From: a virus
Virus record (IMG/VR): IMGVR_UViG_3300009488_000036
Location: 1-38,227 of that record
Length of the DNA: 38,227 nucleotides
Reading direction: 5' to 3' (one strand)
Shown: piece by piece, positions 1 to 9,100 of the stretch
Layout: every line of letters starts with the position of its first letter
Position numbering within the stretch: position 1 is the stretch's first letter
Position numbers and translations under genes: made by a program
The notes under the pieces: model-generated
The model's input: the letters and a program-made list of their open reading frames with translations, nothing else
Database searches by the model: none
What the model was told of the DNA's origin: nothing

Positions 1-255
1 CATCCAGGTAGCACCAACTACCGTGCCATTAGTAGAGCCACCAAAGTCGAAGATAGTAGCACCTGCACCTGGAACTCCTGGTAGATAGAGCTTACTGCTA
101 AGGTCAGGTGGAGCAAAGTGATTTCCATTCCAAACCATCTTCCACTTGTCATAGTCAAGCTGCCTAATACCATTATGAGAGATGTACTTTGCTCCATTGA
201 CACTACTAATAGTTCTAGGAGCTACTCTATTCTTAATTCCATTTATGGTAGTCAT
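1..255 (-). CDS. LamG-like (concanavalin A-like) virion protein, N-terminal part only
   Basis: The frame is open from ATG at 255 to the left window edge (85 codons), so only the N-terminus is present. AAGGAGGAGCT lies directly upstream, and the SD overlaps the stop codon of the 762-residue gene, so the two are translated in series. The visible end reads FDFGGSTNGTVVGATW, which resembles the first strand of LamG/concanavalin A-like domains (pattern D-x-G-x-x-N-G-T-x-x-G-A-x-W). In phages such domains often sit in fibres or other exposed virion proteins that bind carbohydrate. The domain call rests on this short stretch; the late-operon position supports a virion role. Confidence 0.6.
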   Translation of the reverse strand, partial: MTTINGIKNRVAPRTISSVNGAKYISHNGIRQLDYDKWKMVWNGNHFAPPDLSSKLYLPGVPGAGATIFDFGGSTNGTVVGATWM

Positions 256-264
256 AGCTCCTCC

Positions 265-2553
265 TTAACTAAACACCGTCTGATAAGTCCAGGTGAACCC
301 AAAGTCTCTAGCCTGTGAATTAGCCCATAGCATATCAAGTTCGTCAGAGTCTAGGAAGTAGGCATTCTCAAATGGAACAAAGAGGCTAACTATAGCAGGT
401 GTCTTGGTATTCTGGGTAAAGAGCAATGTATCGTAGGTATCAGCCGTACCAGAGTCCTTCGTTATGGTTAGGCTCTCATCTGTAGTACCTGCTGTATCTA
501 TTTCGCAGTCTATGCTAAGTAGCCTGAATGGAGTCTTAGGAGCAAGAGTGCTATTGGCTGAGGTATCAGTACTGAAGTAGCGTCTATGGCCTATTCTTCC
601 ACTTCCACCACTGTCAGGCTTCAGAGCAATCTGCTCATTGTTGAGAGTTATATCAGCTACCCAGGCATCCTTGAACTCATTGTCTCCAGTGTGCCAGCCG
701 TACTCAAAGGAAATCCTATACACTACCATAGTGTTGAACCGCTCATCACCTTGGAAGTCATCTAGTCCGAAGAGGTTGCCAGGACCTGTGCCAGTTATCA
801 GACTAGTATTAGCTATACCTTCACCATAGTAGTAGAACTGGTTGGTGGTCTGGTTGAGTTCATGAGCATCCCAGCCTGAAGCCTTTTCAAGAGTAGCTAT
901 ATCCGCCTTCTGAGTTATCTCAGCTCTTATATCATAGTCATAAGGGTCATGCACCCAGATAACCATGTTGAGTCCAAAGGCTTCTGCCTCAGTTAGGTAG
1001 TATGACCACCTAGCAGTGTGCAGTAGTGGTAAAGGTAGCTCGTTAACTGGGATGTAGATAGCCGCCCAGTCATTCCATGCAGACTGTACTCCACCGTAGA
1101 GATTAGCCATCCAAGCACTACCACTCTTCTGGTTGAGGTGCTCGAGACCTGGCCTTGACCAAACAGCATCACCATTACCTCTTGCTATCAGAGTAGGTTC
1201 ACCAAACGTAGGTTCTGAGAAGTTCTTCCTAGTTCCAAGGTCATCCAAGTCTGCAGGCGTCCAGTCAACTGCTATATTGTTTATCTGGCAAGAACCAACC
1301 CACACATCACCTGTGCTTCTAGTTCCACTCCAGAAGCCAAAGTCTATCTTAATCATAAAGACAGTCCAGGTGCTGAATATAGAGTCAGCCTGATAGTTCG
1401 CCCAGGTGTAGTTGGTTCCTTCAGTTGGGCAGGTATCAGGAGTTCCAGTTACCTGTCCATACCAGAAGAGAGCTGTAGTAGCTGAGTTGATAATAGTCTC
1501 ATGCCAACCTGCAGTTACTGCACCAGCAGCACTAGCAGTATGACTAATCTCTGCTCTCTGGTCATGGTCTGCTGGGTCATGGACACAGATTACTATGTTA
1601 GGAGCAGCAGCGCCTACATCTGCAGTTCCAGCTAGGAACTTGTAGTAGGTATACATGAATTCGTCAAGGTCAGTCAGGTGCATGTCATTTATAGGAATCC
1701 AGATAGAAGCCCAATCCTCACCACTACTCTGAGGACCTCCATTTAGATGAGCAGCCCAAGGACCTTGCCTGAATTGCCTATTACCATCAGTACCTAGAAC
1801 ATACTTAGCATTTCTAGCCACCTTCTCCCAGACAGCCCAACCATCATTGTCTGCTCGGAGTTCAGGCATACCTATCATTGAGGCAAAGTCAGCACCGCCA
1901 GTATTAACTCTCACTCTTCCTAGTTGGTCAACTGAGAGCGGAGTGTAGTCTCCATCAGCACTAACCATGCTGGCAGGTATATCCTGCCTAACAGCAAGTG
2001 TCATAATACCTTTGTCGCCAGAGCTATGAGCTGCATCTTCAGCCTTCTCAATTACTGCTCCAGCGGCATCTACCAATAGTGACTTGACAGCATCCGCAGT
2101 ATCGTCAGTAACTTCATCACCAGTAGCAGTCACCATTCTAACCTTACCGATGACTGCTGAGCCAGCAGCTAGTACAGTATTAGTAGCTAACCATTTGACT
2201 CTTCCTAGCAGAGCTACTAACCCACCAGAAGCATAGCTAATACCTCTAACTGCAAATACACGGTCTGCTGTCTGGGCTGCTGAAAGGTAGACTTTGATGT
2301 ATTGATACTTACCACCTATAGGTATAGTAGTTCTAAACCCACCAGTGGTAGATGGAATAGGCTCTTCGTAGCCTATGAGGTCAAAGGTGCCAGCAGACTG
2401 ATTAGCACCCTTGATTTGGATTTCAGCTGCTTCTATGGTAGGGATGTCTACTTCGATTGCTTCGAAGGCATCCTGTAGGTCTACCTCAGGAGTGTTCTGG
2501 TCATCTGTACCAAATGCCAGAGTAGTTGAAAACCATTTACTTATTAAGGACAT
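265..2553 (-). CDS. Virion structural protein with an internally duplicated domain (762 aa)
   Basis: Large late gene with SD AAGGGGGTAAGAA before ATG. Residues 190-220 contain a DGDYTPLSVDQLGRVRV-type stretch that recurs in many phage structural proteins. Residues about 264-430 and 479-644 are clearly duplicated: both copies run (W)-x-A/N-L-x-G-G-x-Q-S then D-W-A-(S/A)-I-(W/Y)-I-P-(I/V)-N, then V-H-D-P, then R-A-E-I, then a W/F-Y-G block, and end in a hydrophobic beta-rich segment. The remainder is rich in Thr, Ala, Gly and beta strands. Position downstream of the capsid gene and before a LamG-like gene suggests a fibre, spike or decoration protein. No catalytic motif was recognised, so the exact role is unknown. 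Confidence 0.75.
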   Translation of the reverse strand: MSLISKWFSTTLAFGTDDQNTPEVDLQDAFEAIEVDIPTIEAAEIQIKGANQSAGTFDLIGYEEPIPSTTGGFRTTIPIGGKYQYIKVYLSAAQTADRVFAVRGISYASGGLVALLGRVKWLATNTVLAAGSAVIGKVRMVTATGDEVTDDTADAVKSLLVDAAGAVIEKAEDAAHSSGDKGIMTLAVRQDIPASMVSADGDYTPLSVDQLGRVRVNTGGADFASMIGMPELRADNDGWAVWEKVARNAKYVLGTDGNRQFRQGPWAAHLNGGPQSSGEDWASIWIPINDMHLTDLDEFMYTYYKFLAGTADVGAAAPNIVICVHDPADHDQRAEISHTASAAGAVTAGWHETIINSATTALFWYGQVTGTPDTCPTEGTNYTWANYQADSIFSTWTVFMIKIDFGFWSGTRSTGDVWVGSCQINNIAVDWTPADLDDLGTRKNFSEPTFGEPTLIARGNGDAVWSRPGLEHLNQKSGSAWMANLYGGVQSAWNDWAAIYIPVNELPLPLLHTARWSYYLTEAEAFGLNMVIWVHDPYDYDIRAEITQKADIATLEKASGWDAHELNQTTNQFYYYGEGIANTSLITGTGPGNLFGLDDFQGDERFNTMVVYRISFEYGWHTGDNEFKDAWVADITLNNEQIALKPDSGGSGRIGHRRYFSTDTSANSTLAPKTPFRLLSIDCEIDTAGTTDESLTITKDSGTADTYDTLLFTQNTKTPAIVSLFVPFENAYFLDSDELDMLWANSQARDFGFTWTYQTVFS

Positions 2554-2590
2554 TTCTTACCCCCTTGAAATGTTTATTTTTCTATTTAGT

Positions 2591-2767
2591 TTATCGTCCG
2601 AAGTCTAGTTCCTTCCCAGTAGACTGGCGAGCCATACTGTAAGCTTGCCCAGCAGCCTCCTCCTGGGTCTTGCCCTCCCTTATCAGTTGACCAATAGTGT
2701 CACTGATAGCTTGGCGTATCTGCTCCATTGAGCTAGTATCGTTGAGTGCTTCTACTGCAAGAGGCAT
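2591..2767 (-). CDS. Small late protein, 58 aa, unknown function
   Basis: Read directly from the minus strand: ATG at 2767, TAA at 2591-2593. The start overlaps the stop of the upstream FmdB-like gene as TAATG, with SD GGAGGTGA a few bases before, so translation is probably coupled. The product (begins MPLAVEALND, ends GKELDFGR) is acidic and helical, with a helix-turn-helix-like spacing (SMEQIRQAISDTIGQL, then TQEEAAGQAY). I do not recognise the family. The tight packing and SD make it a convincing gene; a virion accessory role is inferred from the operon only. Confidence 0.7.
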   Translation of the reverse strand: MPLAVEALNDTSSMEQIRQAISDTIGQLIREGKTQEEAAGQAYSMARQSTGKELDFGR

Positions 2768-3021
2768 TATGCACTCACCTCCTTACCAGATTTCTTTCTT
2801 ATTGGATATTCAGTACGTTCAGTAGTTTGTCTTTGCCCTATCACAGAGCCATCGTGTCCATAGGTAGTGAAGGTATGAGCAAACAGAGGCTTGCCCAGTA
2901 AGGATATTCTAACATGGACAGGTTTTTCACAGTTAGGGCATACCACATTATTCCTATCCTCTATGCTGTGCAGCTCCTCAAACCTGTGTCCACCTTCACA
3001 CTCATACTCGTATAAGGGCAT
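2767..3021 (-). CDS. FmdB-type zinc-ribbon protein (84 aa)
   Basis: Begins MPLYEYECEGGHRFEEL, the usual opening of the FmdB/CxxC regulatory zinc-ribbon family, followed by CPNC about 22 residues later. The first metal-ligand pair is C-x3-H rather than C-x2-C. The frame is open further upstream to an ATG at 3063, but only the ATG at 3021 has an SD (AGGGAGAAC) and matches the family start, so it is chosen. Such small zinc ribbons are common beside phage capsid genes; their role there is unknown. The stop overlaps the next gene's start. Confidence 0.8.
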   Translation of the reverse strand: MPLYEYECEGGHRFEELHSIEDRNNVVCPNCEKPVHVRISLLGKPLFAHTFTTYGHDGSVIGQRQTTERTEYPIRKKSGKEVSA

Positions 3022-3072
3022 CTTGTTCTCCCTGGGGAGGGCAGTTGTTAGCCACCCTCCCATTTACTGATT

Positions 3073-3198
3073 CTACTTCTTCTTGAAACGTAGTGCTTTC
3101 AGTAGAGATTTCCTATCAGGATTAGGTACATCTAAGCCCTTCTCCTTACATAGGTCAAGCAGGTCACCAGCAGACATTCGGTTAAGTTTATCAGCCAT
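3073..3198 (-). CDS. Small basic protein with HeH/SAP-like fold (41 aa)
   Basis: Read from the minus strand: ATG at 3198, TAG at 3073-3075, SD AAGGAGATAGC overlapping the end of the upstream 327-residue gene. The product (MADKLNRMSAGDLLDLC..., ending RFKKK) has the pattern L-x-x-L-C-x-x-x-G-L-x-x-x-x-x-x-x-x-L-x-x-x-L, typical of the short helix-extension-helix (HeH/LEM/SAP) fold often fused to phage head proteins. A free-standing mini version next to capsid genes is plausible. Function unknown; nucleic-acid or protein binding is inference. Confidence 0.6.
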   Translation of the reverse strand: MADKLNRMSAGDLLDLCKEKGLDVPNPDRKSLLKALRFKKK

Positions 3199-3199
3199 G

Positions 3200-4183
3200 C
3201 TATCTCCTTAGCTGCAGATAGTACATTACTGCGGTTTGCTCGTCAGCACCAGTAGTACCCTCAACATAGGTGCTAAACATTACCTGACCTGCGATTGGAT
3301 TGTTCTGGAAATAGGTAGAACCATCGTGAGCATTACTAATAATAGAGCCATCACCCATCACCCAGTATAAGGACTCTCTATTGGACTGCCCACCAAAGTC
3401 AGTTATCCAGATTGTAGAGCAAGGTCCCCAGGTCTGATACCAAACATAGTAGTCAGCGTCTGGGTTATTGTAGCAGCAAGCACCCATAGCTCCATAGTAA
3501 ATATCAGAAGCTGACGCTACCTCCCTGTAACAGTGCTTCCAGGGATTAGGCAGCAACATGGAGGTCAAGGCAGTAACACTCGTAACAATAGGCTGATCAA
3601 GTATAAGTTCACTATTAAGAGTATTGCCACTATTGTCCCACGTAGTTCCAAGACTTTCAGGTCTAGTAGGCTCAGTGGCAGACCCAGCAGCAGCAGTGTA
3701 GTTGTGAGCCACAATTCTGCGATAGAACGGTCTTGTCGCAGAGCCAGTATCCTTACCGTTGACCCAACCACCTGATAGGTAGTTGTCTGCCTTTAGTCCT
3801 GTAGGAGCAGATGGTGTAGTTGTGTACCACATAGAATCCTCTCCAGCTACCGCCCTAGTGACTAAGCCAGAAGCCATATCTCTCTGATAGGCATTGGTGA
3901 AGTGTATCCTACCAAGCTCATCAGCACCAGTTGCCCCAGGTGTTGCTCCATGTGTTGCAGCACGACCTAGATGCTTGCCGTAGTAGAAGATTCTCTCACC
4001 CTCTACATACTTAGTACCTACAGGATATAGAGCAGCAACATCGTTAGTATTGTAGACATTAGGCAGCTTTAGATTACCCCAACCACTCTCACCTTGAAAC
4101 CAAGGAGGCATTATGATATAAGAACCATTGTTACTCCTTATGTCATGGTTAAGGTATTTGCCAGTTTCAACTTTGTTCGCCAT
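3200..4183 (-). CDS. Capsid-proximal virion protein (327 aa)
   Basis: SD AAAAGGAGAAAAGTAAA precedes ATG at 4183. The gene follows the major capsid gene immediately and starts MANKVETGKYLNHDIR. It carries a block (AALYPVGTKYVEGERIFYYG) of a type I associate with uncharacterised proteins beside phage capsid genes, then a low-complexity Thr/Gly/Ala-rich beta-type region and Trp/Tyr/Cys-rich C-terminal half. High expression is expected from its position. It may be a head decoration or fibre protein; no catalytic motif was seen. Confidence 0.65.
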   Translation of the reverse strand: MANKVETGKYLNHDIRSNNGSYIIMPPWFQGESGWGNLKLPNVYNTNDVAALYPVGTKYVEGERIFYYGKHLGRAATHGATPGATGADELGRIHFTNAYQRDMASGLVTRAVAGEDSMWYTTTPSAPTGLKADNYLSGGWVNGKDTGSATRPFYRRIVAHNYTAAAGSATEPTRPESLGTTWDNSGNTLNSELILDQPIVTSVTALTSMLLPNPWKHCYREVASASDIYYGAMGACCYNNPDADYYVWYQTWGPCSTIWITDFGGQSNRESLYWVMGDGSIISNAHDGSTYFQNNPIAGQVMFSTYVEGTTGADEQTAVMYYLQLRR

Positions 4184-4215
4184 TTTACTTTTCTCCTTTT
4201 ATATTTTGGTGTTTA

Positions 4216-4241
4216 AGTAGGCACACCGTTCAAAGCCTACT
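4216..4241 (-). other. Hairpin directly after the major capsid stop codon
   Basis: AGTAGGC (4216-4222) and GCCTACT (4235-4241) form a 7-bp stem with a 12-nt loop, two bases beyond the capsid TAA. There is no clear U-tract on the minus transcript, so a simple intrinsic terminator is unlikely. A 3' mRNA-stabilising hairpin or partial terminator that sets the capsid to downstream ratio is the likely role. Confidence 0.5.
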
Positions 4242-4243
4242 GC

Positions 4244-5329
4244 TTAAGCAGTTATTGCGTGGTCTTGAATGTCAAAGATTCTTCCCAGGCATTGACTCGA
4301 GCCTAGTAGTAAGGCACTGTTATTAACAAGCCTTAAACCACCAGCATCGTAGTCTTCCAACTCAGGGAAGCGGACTAGTTTGTAGAGGTCTCCAGCCCCC
4401 TCAGTTCCACCATAAGCGTAGGTTAGACCAGGCTCCATATTCAGTACGTTCCCATGCTTTACTGCGAAGATGGAGTAGGCACGAGTGCCTGAGCTATATA
4501 GTCCTCTAGCATTGGCTGTACCCCCAGTACCAGTTCCATCTGCCTCTGCAACGAGGTAGTCAGTTCTGATAATAGGAATACCATCCCAGAAGAGGACTCT
4601 CTTACCAAGATCATTGTAGCCCATAGTGATGAAGCTGAGACTGCCCGCAGTGCCAGATGCTAGACTAGCAAAGCCTGTCTCCTGATAGGCAGCATCCATT
4701 CTGCGTACAATCTCAAAAGGCGACCAGAGCTCATCTACACCGTGTAGCATATTATCGACTAGCACCCTCAGGTTCCAAAGGCTAAGAGCTCCACTTGCCC
4801 CATCAATATTCTTAGGGTCGTAAGCAGAGCCTTGAGTCCAAGGAGTACCATGCTCAGCAGCCAGAGCGTGAACACCATCAAACTGCTTGCTTGAGCTATA
4901 GGTGTTATCGGCGTAGATTATCCTAGCCCCTATCTTCCTCTTCAATCCCTTCTCAGATTCCAGAAGCATCCTTGCTTCATAGTTGTTGTAGGTTCCATAG
5001 ATACCAGGTAAGTAGTGGTCTAGTTTCCTCTGGATATAGACTCTACGAAGAGTCATTTCTTTCTCATCATAGTTTACATCCTCAGTCCAGGACAGTTGCT
5101 CACCGATATCTATCTCAACCACAGCTGCTTCAATAGCAGTTACTGCTGCTGCCTGCTCCCTCAGCCACTCTATCTTAAGTCCACTGTGAGCAGCCTGTGC
5201 TACAGTGAGCCTCTCTAGTGGATTATTCCTCTTGATGTCCTCTTCGAAGACACCTGGAATCTTGGTAGATTGAGTTAGCTTCTGAGCAGCAGCTAGATTT
5301 GTCCAATGTCCACCTGACTCATCCGCCAT
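4244..5329 (-). CDS. Major capsid protein, HK97-fold type (361 aa)
   Basis: The length, position directly after a scaffold gene, and sequence style fit phage major capsid proteins. There is an N-terminal acidic arm, a segment R-R-V-Y-I-Q-R-K-L-D-H-Y, repeated alpha/beta insertions with G-x-x-x-x-L-R-x-L-V-D-N-M, a P-I-I-R-T-D segment at the usual place of the A-domain strand, and a late F-P-E-L-E-D region. SD AGAAGGAGACAAGTAAT is strong. Scaffold and capsid are served by the late promoter at 6040-6069. The N-terminus is not the long delta-domain type, consistent with a separate scaffold. Family call is by synteny and pattern. Confidence 0.85.
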   Translation of the reverse strand: MADESGGHWTNLAAAQKLTQSTKIPGVFEEDIKRNNPLERLTVAQAAHSGLKIEWLREQAAAVTAIEAAVVEIDIGEQLSWTEDVNYDEKEMTLRRVYIQRKLDHYLPGIYGTYNNYEARMLLESEKGLKRKIGARIIYADNTYSSSKQFDGVHALAAEHGTPWTQGSAYDPKNIDGASGALSLWNLRVLVDNMLHGVDELWSPFEIVRRMDAAYQETGFASLASGTAGSLSFITMGYNDLGKRVLFWDGIPIIRTDYLVAEADGTGTGGTANARGLYSSGTRAYSIFAVKHGNVLNMEPGLTYAYGGTEGAGDLYKLVRFPELEDYDAGGLRLVNNSALLLGSSQCLGRIFDIQDHAITA

Positions 5330-5352
5330 ATTACTTGTCTCCTTCTAGTTTA

Positions 5353-6018
5353 TTACTTATCAGCAGACCTGGTACCTGTTAAGGGAGTGCTTGCTAAGGT
5401 TTCTGCTGCTCTCTCCATTTCGGTCTTAGGAGCAGCTTCACCTTGCCCTCCACCTAGTGCATAAGGTCCAAGACCACTTCTAGATGTTGCCAGCGCCTTC
5501 AGCGCTTCTTCAAAAGAGTCAAGCTCCATAAGTGACTTGTCTTTTAACTGCTCCTCACTAACTGTTCCCTGCGAAGCAAGGACAATGTTAGCTCGGCGGA
5601 GTTCTAGAACTCTGGCACTAGCCTGTTCTAAACTACTTTTGGTAGTCTCTGCCTCCTGCTTGACCCTCGCAGCTTCCTCATCAGAAACTGCACCCGCCTG
5701 ACGGGCCTGCTCGTTCTTCTGGATTGTTGCATTTAGTTGGGCTATCTGCTGTAGAGCATTAGAAGCCTCTAACTTAGCACTATCAATAGCACCTTCGTGG
5801 GCTGTCTGCTGCTTTTCCAACTGCCCTTCTAAATTCTTCTTCGCAGCAATCAGGTCAGACTCTGCTACAAAACTCTTACCATCAACTAACACCTTACCAT
5901 CTTTTACTTCTACCTTAGCGGTAGGCTCTATTGGTTCAGGCGGAGTTGCTGGCTCAGCTGCAGGAGCCTGAACTTCAGGACTGCTAGAAGCACCATTCGG
6001 CTGGTTCTCAGTTCCCAT
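5353..6018 (-). CDS. Head scaffolding protein (221 aa)
   Basis: Directly upstream of the capsid gene. The N-terminal 45 residues are rich in Pro, Glu and Ala; residues about 60-150 are a long Gln/Ala/Glu-rich coiled coil; the C-terminus is Gly/Ala/Thr-rich with a basic end. This layout (disordered N-terminus, coiled coil, short C-terminal capsid-binding tail) is standard for phage scaffolds, which guide shell assembly inside the prohead and then leave or are degraded. SD AGGAGGATGTAGAT. It is the first gene after its own promoter. A protease domain was not seen. Confidence 0.8.
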   Translation of the reverse strand: MGTENQPNGASSSPEVQAPAAEPATPPEPIEPTAKVEVKDGKVLVDGKSFVAESDLIAAKKNLEGQLEKQQTAHEGAIDSAKLEASNALQQIAQLNATIQKNEQARQAGAVSDEEAARVKQEAETTKSSLEQASARVLELRRANIVLASQGTVSEEQLKDKSLMELDSFEEALKALATSRSGLGPYALGGGQGEAAPKTEMERAAETLASTPLTGTRSADK

Positions 6019-6039
6019 ATCTACATCCTCCTATTAGTC

Positions 6040-6069
6040 AGTATAACATACCCTCCTATGTGGTGTCAA
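6040..6069 (-). promoter_or_regulatory. Late promoter for scaffold and capsid genes
   Basis: On the minus strand TTGACA (6064-6069) and TATACT (6040-6045) are separated by 18 bp, about 20 bp before the scaffold start region. It matches the other minus-strand promoter at 17718-17746 in both its -35 box and its unusual TATACTGA -10. It would boost the most abundant virion proteins independently of read-through from the giant gene. Confidence 0.75.
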
Positions 6070-6121
6070 GGATATAATAATATGTATTACTAATGTATAC
6101 GGATTAAATTTTTACCATTGA

Positions 6122-9100
6122 CTATCTACTCCCAATCATATCAGGAGTTAGGTACTGCTTCCTAAGGTCCTCATACATTTGCTCTGCTTCCTTAGACATG
6201 AGAGTATCAGTTCTCCCAAAAAAGTTAAGCCAGGCATCAGTCAGAGGGTCAAGTATGCGGAAGCGTTGGCGAGCTTCTCGAAGTCTCTTGTTAAATCCTG
6301 AGATGAGTTTAAGACCATCAGGACCTATGATTTCCTGTAACTCCTCTCGTTCAGTACCTCGAGCTACCTCAAATCTGCGGATATGCTTGACTTGCTCTTC
6401 ATCATATTCTCGGAGTACTATGTCTCTGAGGTTTCTGTAGGGTCTTAGATGTTCTCGGCTAACGTTCCAGTAGAGCCTCTCCATAGGAGTCCAGTCAGCC
6501 TGGATACGTTGAATAAGGCGTTCTCGGTGAGCAGCATCTAGAGATTCCAGCAGGATATCAATCTTGGCATAGTAGGTTTCAAAGTCCATCTCCATTCTCT
6601 CAGATTCCCAAGAGTACTTATACTCAGGACGAAGTTCGTAGTAGTAGTACAGTAGCTCCTGGTCAGGCCCTTGAGTTGGTGTAGGTATACCTCGCTCCTC
6701 TAGCATCTCAGCTCGCTCATCAAAGGTCTTAGGTACATCCTTGTAGGCAGGAGATTCTCCTAGAATCCTACCAGCCTCACCTAGACCACTCTGTATATCA
6801 CTGCGTAGTCCCATCCACTGGTCAGGACCTATTTCATCAGATATAAACTGGCGATTAGCTTCTACTATGCTAGGTCTAACCGTTACTCCATCTTCATAGA
6901 CTCCTTCATATCTTGCTTCATTGTATACTTTGTCTAGCTCCTCATAGTAGTCTCTAATCTTCACATCAAGGAGCTGCCAAGAGGAAGGATAGAGAGGAGT
7001 TGTTACTCCTTGCCAGCGACGATAAGATTCAAATTCGTAGAGGAGTTTCTGTTGTAGAACATCTAGACTGTAGTAGTCACTAAATCTCTTGCCAGTAACA
7101 GGATACATTCTATCTATCTGTTCCTGCACTGCTACAGGCACCCCAGTTGCGTCTTCAATAGCTAGCCTCATTGACTCTCGGATTTGAGTATATTCCTGAG
7201 GTCTTATGCGGAAGATACCAGTTTGCTGCATAAGGATACCTTTGATGCCGTTGGCTCTATTCTCAGCTCTAAGCCAGAGCTTCTCCTCTTCAGGCGTAAG
7301 TGTTATTCCTTGCTTCTTCTTCCGCCAAATAGCATCAGCATCATAGCCCTCTTCACCCAGAGTAAGCATGGTCTGGAAGTCTCTAAAGCGGTCAGGGTAG
7401 ACTATGTCTAGCACCTTACCTATATGCTCAGGAGACATAGCTCTTAGTCCTGATAGCCCTGTCCTTACCCAGGCAGGAGCTAGTTCACCCCACTCTGGCT
7501 TTCCTGCTAGTGCCCCAAAGGCTACAATAGGAGCCATAACATGAACTCCTGGGAAGAAGCCTGCTCTGCCAATATAGTCTATCTGTTCCATTCCTGGAAA
7601 CTGGTCATAGTACTCAGGGAAGTCTTTAAGGTAGAAGCTCCTTAGTCCACCCATCCAGACTGAGCCTCGGAGTGGATTGAGTTGAAGGTCAGTGCCAGGT
7701 AGAGGCACATAGCCTTGGTCTGTATAATTCATCCAGCGAGCTAGACCAGTCATAGTACCTGGTGTTCTCATCCAGGTACGAGGTATCCATCTCCAGCGGA
7801 AGAGTTCATAGTTCCAGAATGGAAACACTGCTCTCATAGACTCGTCTATTATGTTAGCATTATCGTAGGTAGGATAGGCTAGAGCATGACGTTCTCGGGC
7901 TAGAGTCATAGCCTGTTCTTTGTTAGACCACCACTGAGGCCTTACAGCAGTAGGAGCTCGTAGAGGACCCTCAATTCTACTCTTCAGAACGCTAGATGGA
8001 ATTACAAGTTCAGACTCTATCACAGAGCCAATAGCTAAGACATCATCAACTTTAATAAGAATATCATCTATTTCAGGAGCTAACTCTTTGCCAGTCCTGT
8101 CCACCCAAGACTTCTGGAAGTCCACTGCCGTACTTCTGCGACTAGTAACATTAGTAAACTCCCTCTCCAGCGCTTCACCAGGCTTGAGAGCACCACCTTG
8201 TCCACGATAGATTCTGATATACCCAGATGGATAGTTCTCATTAAGTATCTTGCGGATTCCTTGGGTATACTCAGGACTTCCTTGAGCTACTCTACCTATA
8301 GTCTGTAACTCATCATTATGAGCCTCCAACTGCCATATATCAGTTACATCTCTGAGGGTGTCACCATTAGCCTTGGTCTCCTGAGCAATCTTATCAACCT
8401 GACTCCTGATACGATTAATCTCTTCTGGGTCAACCATAACATCACGCCGCCTAGGAACTGTAACTAGTTTCCTAGCCTGCTCCATAGTATAGCCTTCCTG
8501 AACAGCTAGCTCCCTTGCTCGTTCTTCAATGAGGCGTTCAAACTCAGCTTCCTCAATAATACGCTCGCCAAGACCAATATCTGCCTCAGGCACTACACGT
8601 TCAGCATACATAGGCAGATTATCTAAGTCATCAGCTACTCCATTGACATACTGTCTCCACTTGACTACATCAGGAGCACTAACTACCTGTATAGGTTCCA
8701 CAAGTTCAATAGGACCCATAGGCTTCTTAGAGAATACAATAGTAGTCTGACCCTCCTTAGCAGCCAACTCATGAAGACTACTCATATCGGCATGGCTCAA
8801 CAGGTTCCTGTCAGTTTGAACTGCCATCTCTCCAGCCTTCTTGTAGTTAAACGTAATGTACCCTGCCTTGCCAGATGTCAAGCCCTCTACGACACTGCTT
8901 CTAGGTCCTGCAAGCGGAGATATCACTTCAGTGTGCTGTCCAGCCCTAGAAACTCTATGCAGCTCTCCCTGCCACAGCACAGCTCTGTAGTCCCCAGAAG
9001 GGTTCGCCTTAACACTAGGCAACTTATAAGCTGCATGGAGTCTATGCAGCTCCTGCCTTATCTCTTCCATCTGCATTACTGTTGGAGAGTCAGGAGTTAG

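Noticed and set aside
2085-2100. TTGACA inside the 762-residue gene as a promoter
   Set aside because: It is on the coding opposite strand with no -10 at 16-18 bp and no gene downstream.
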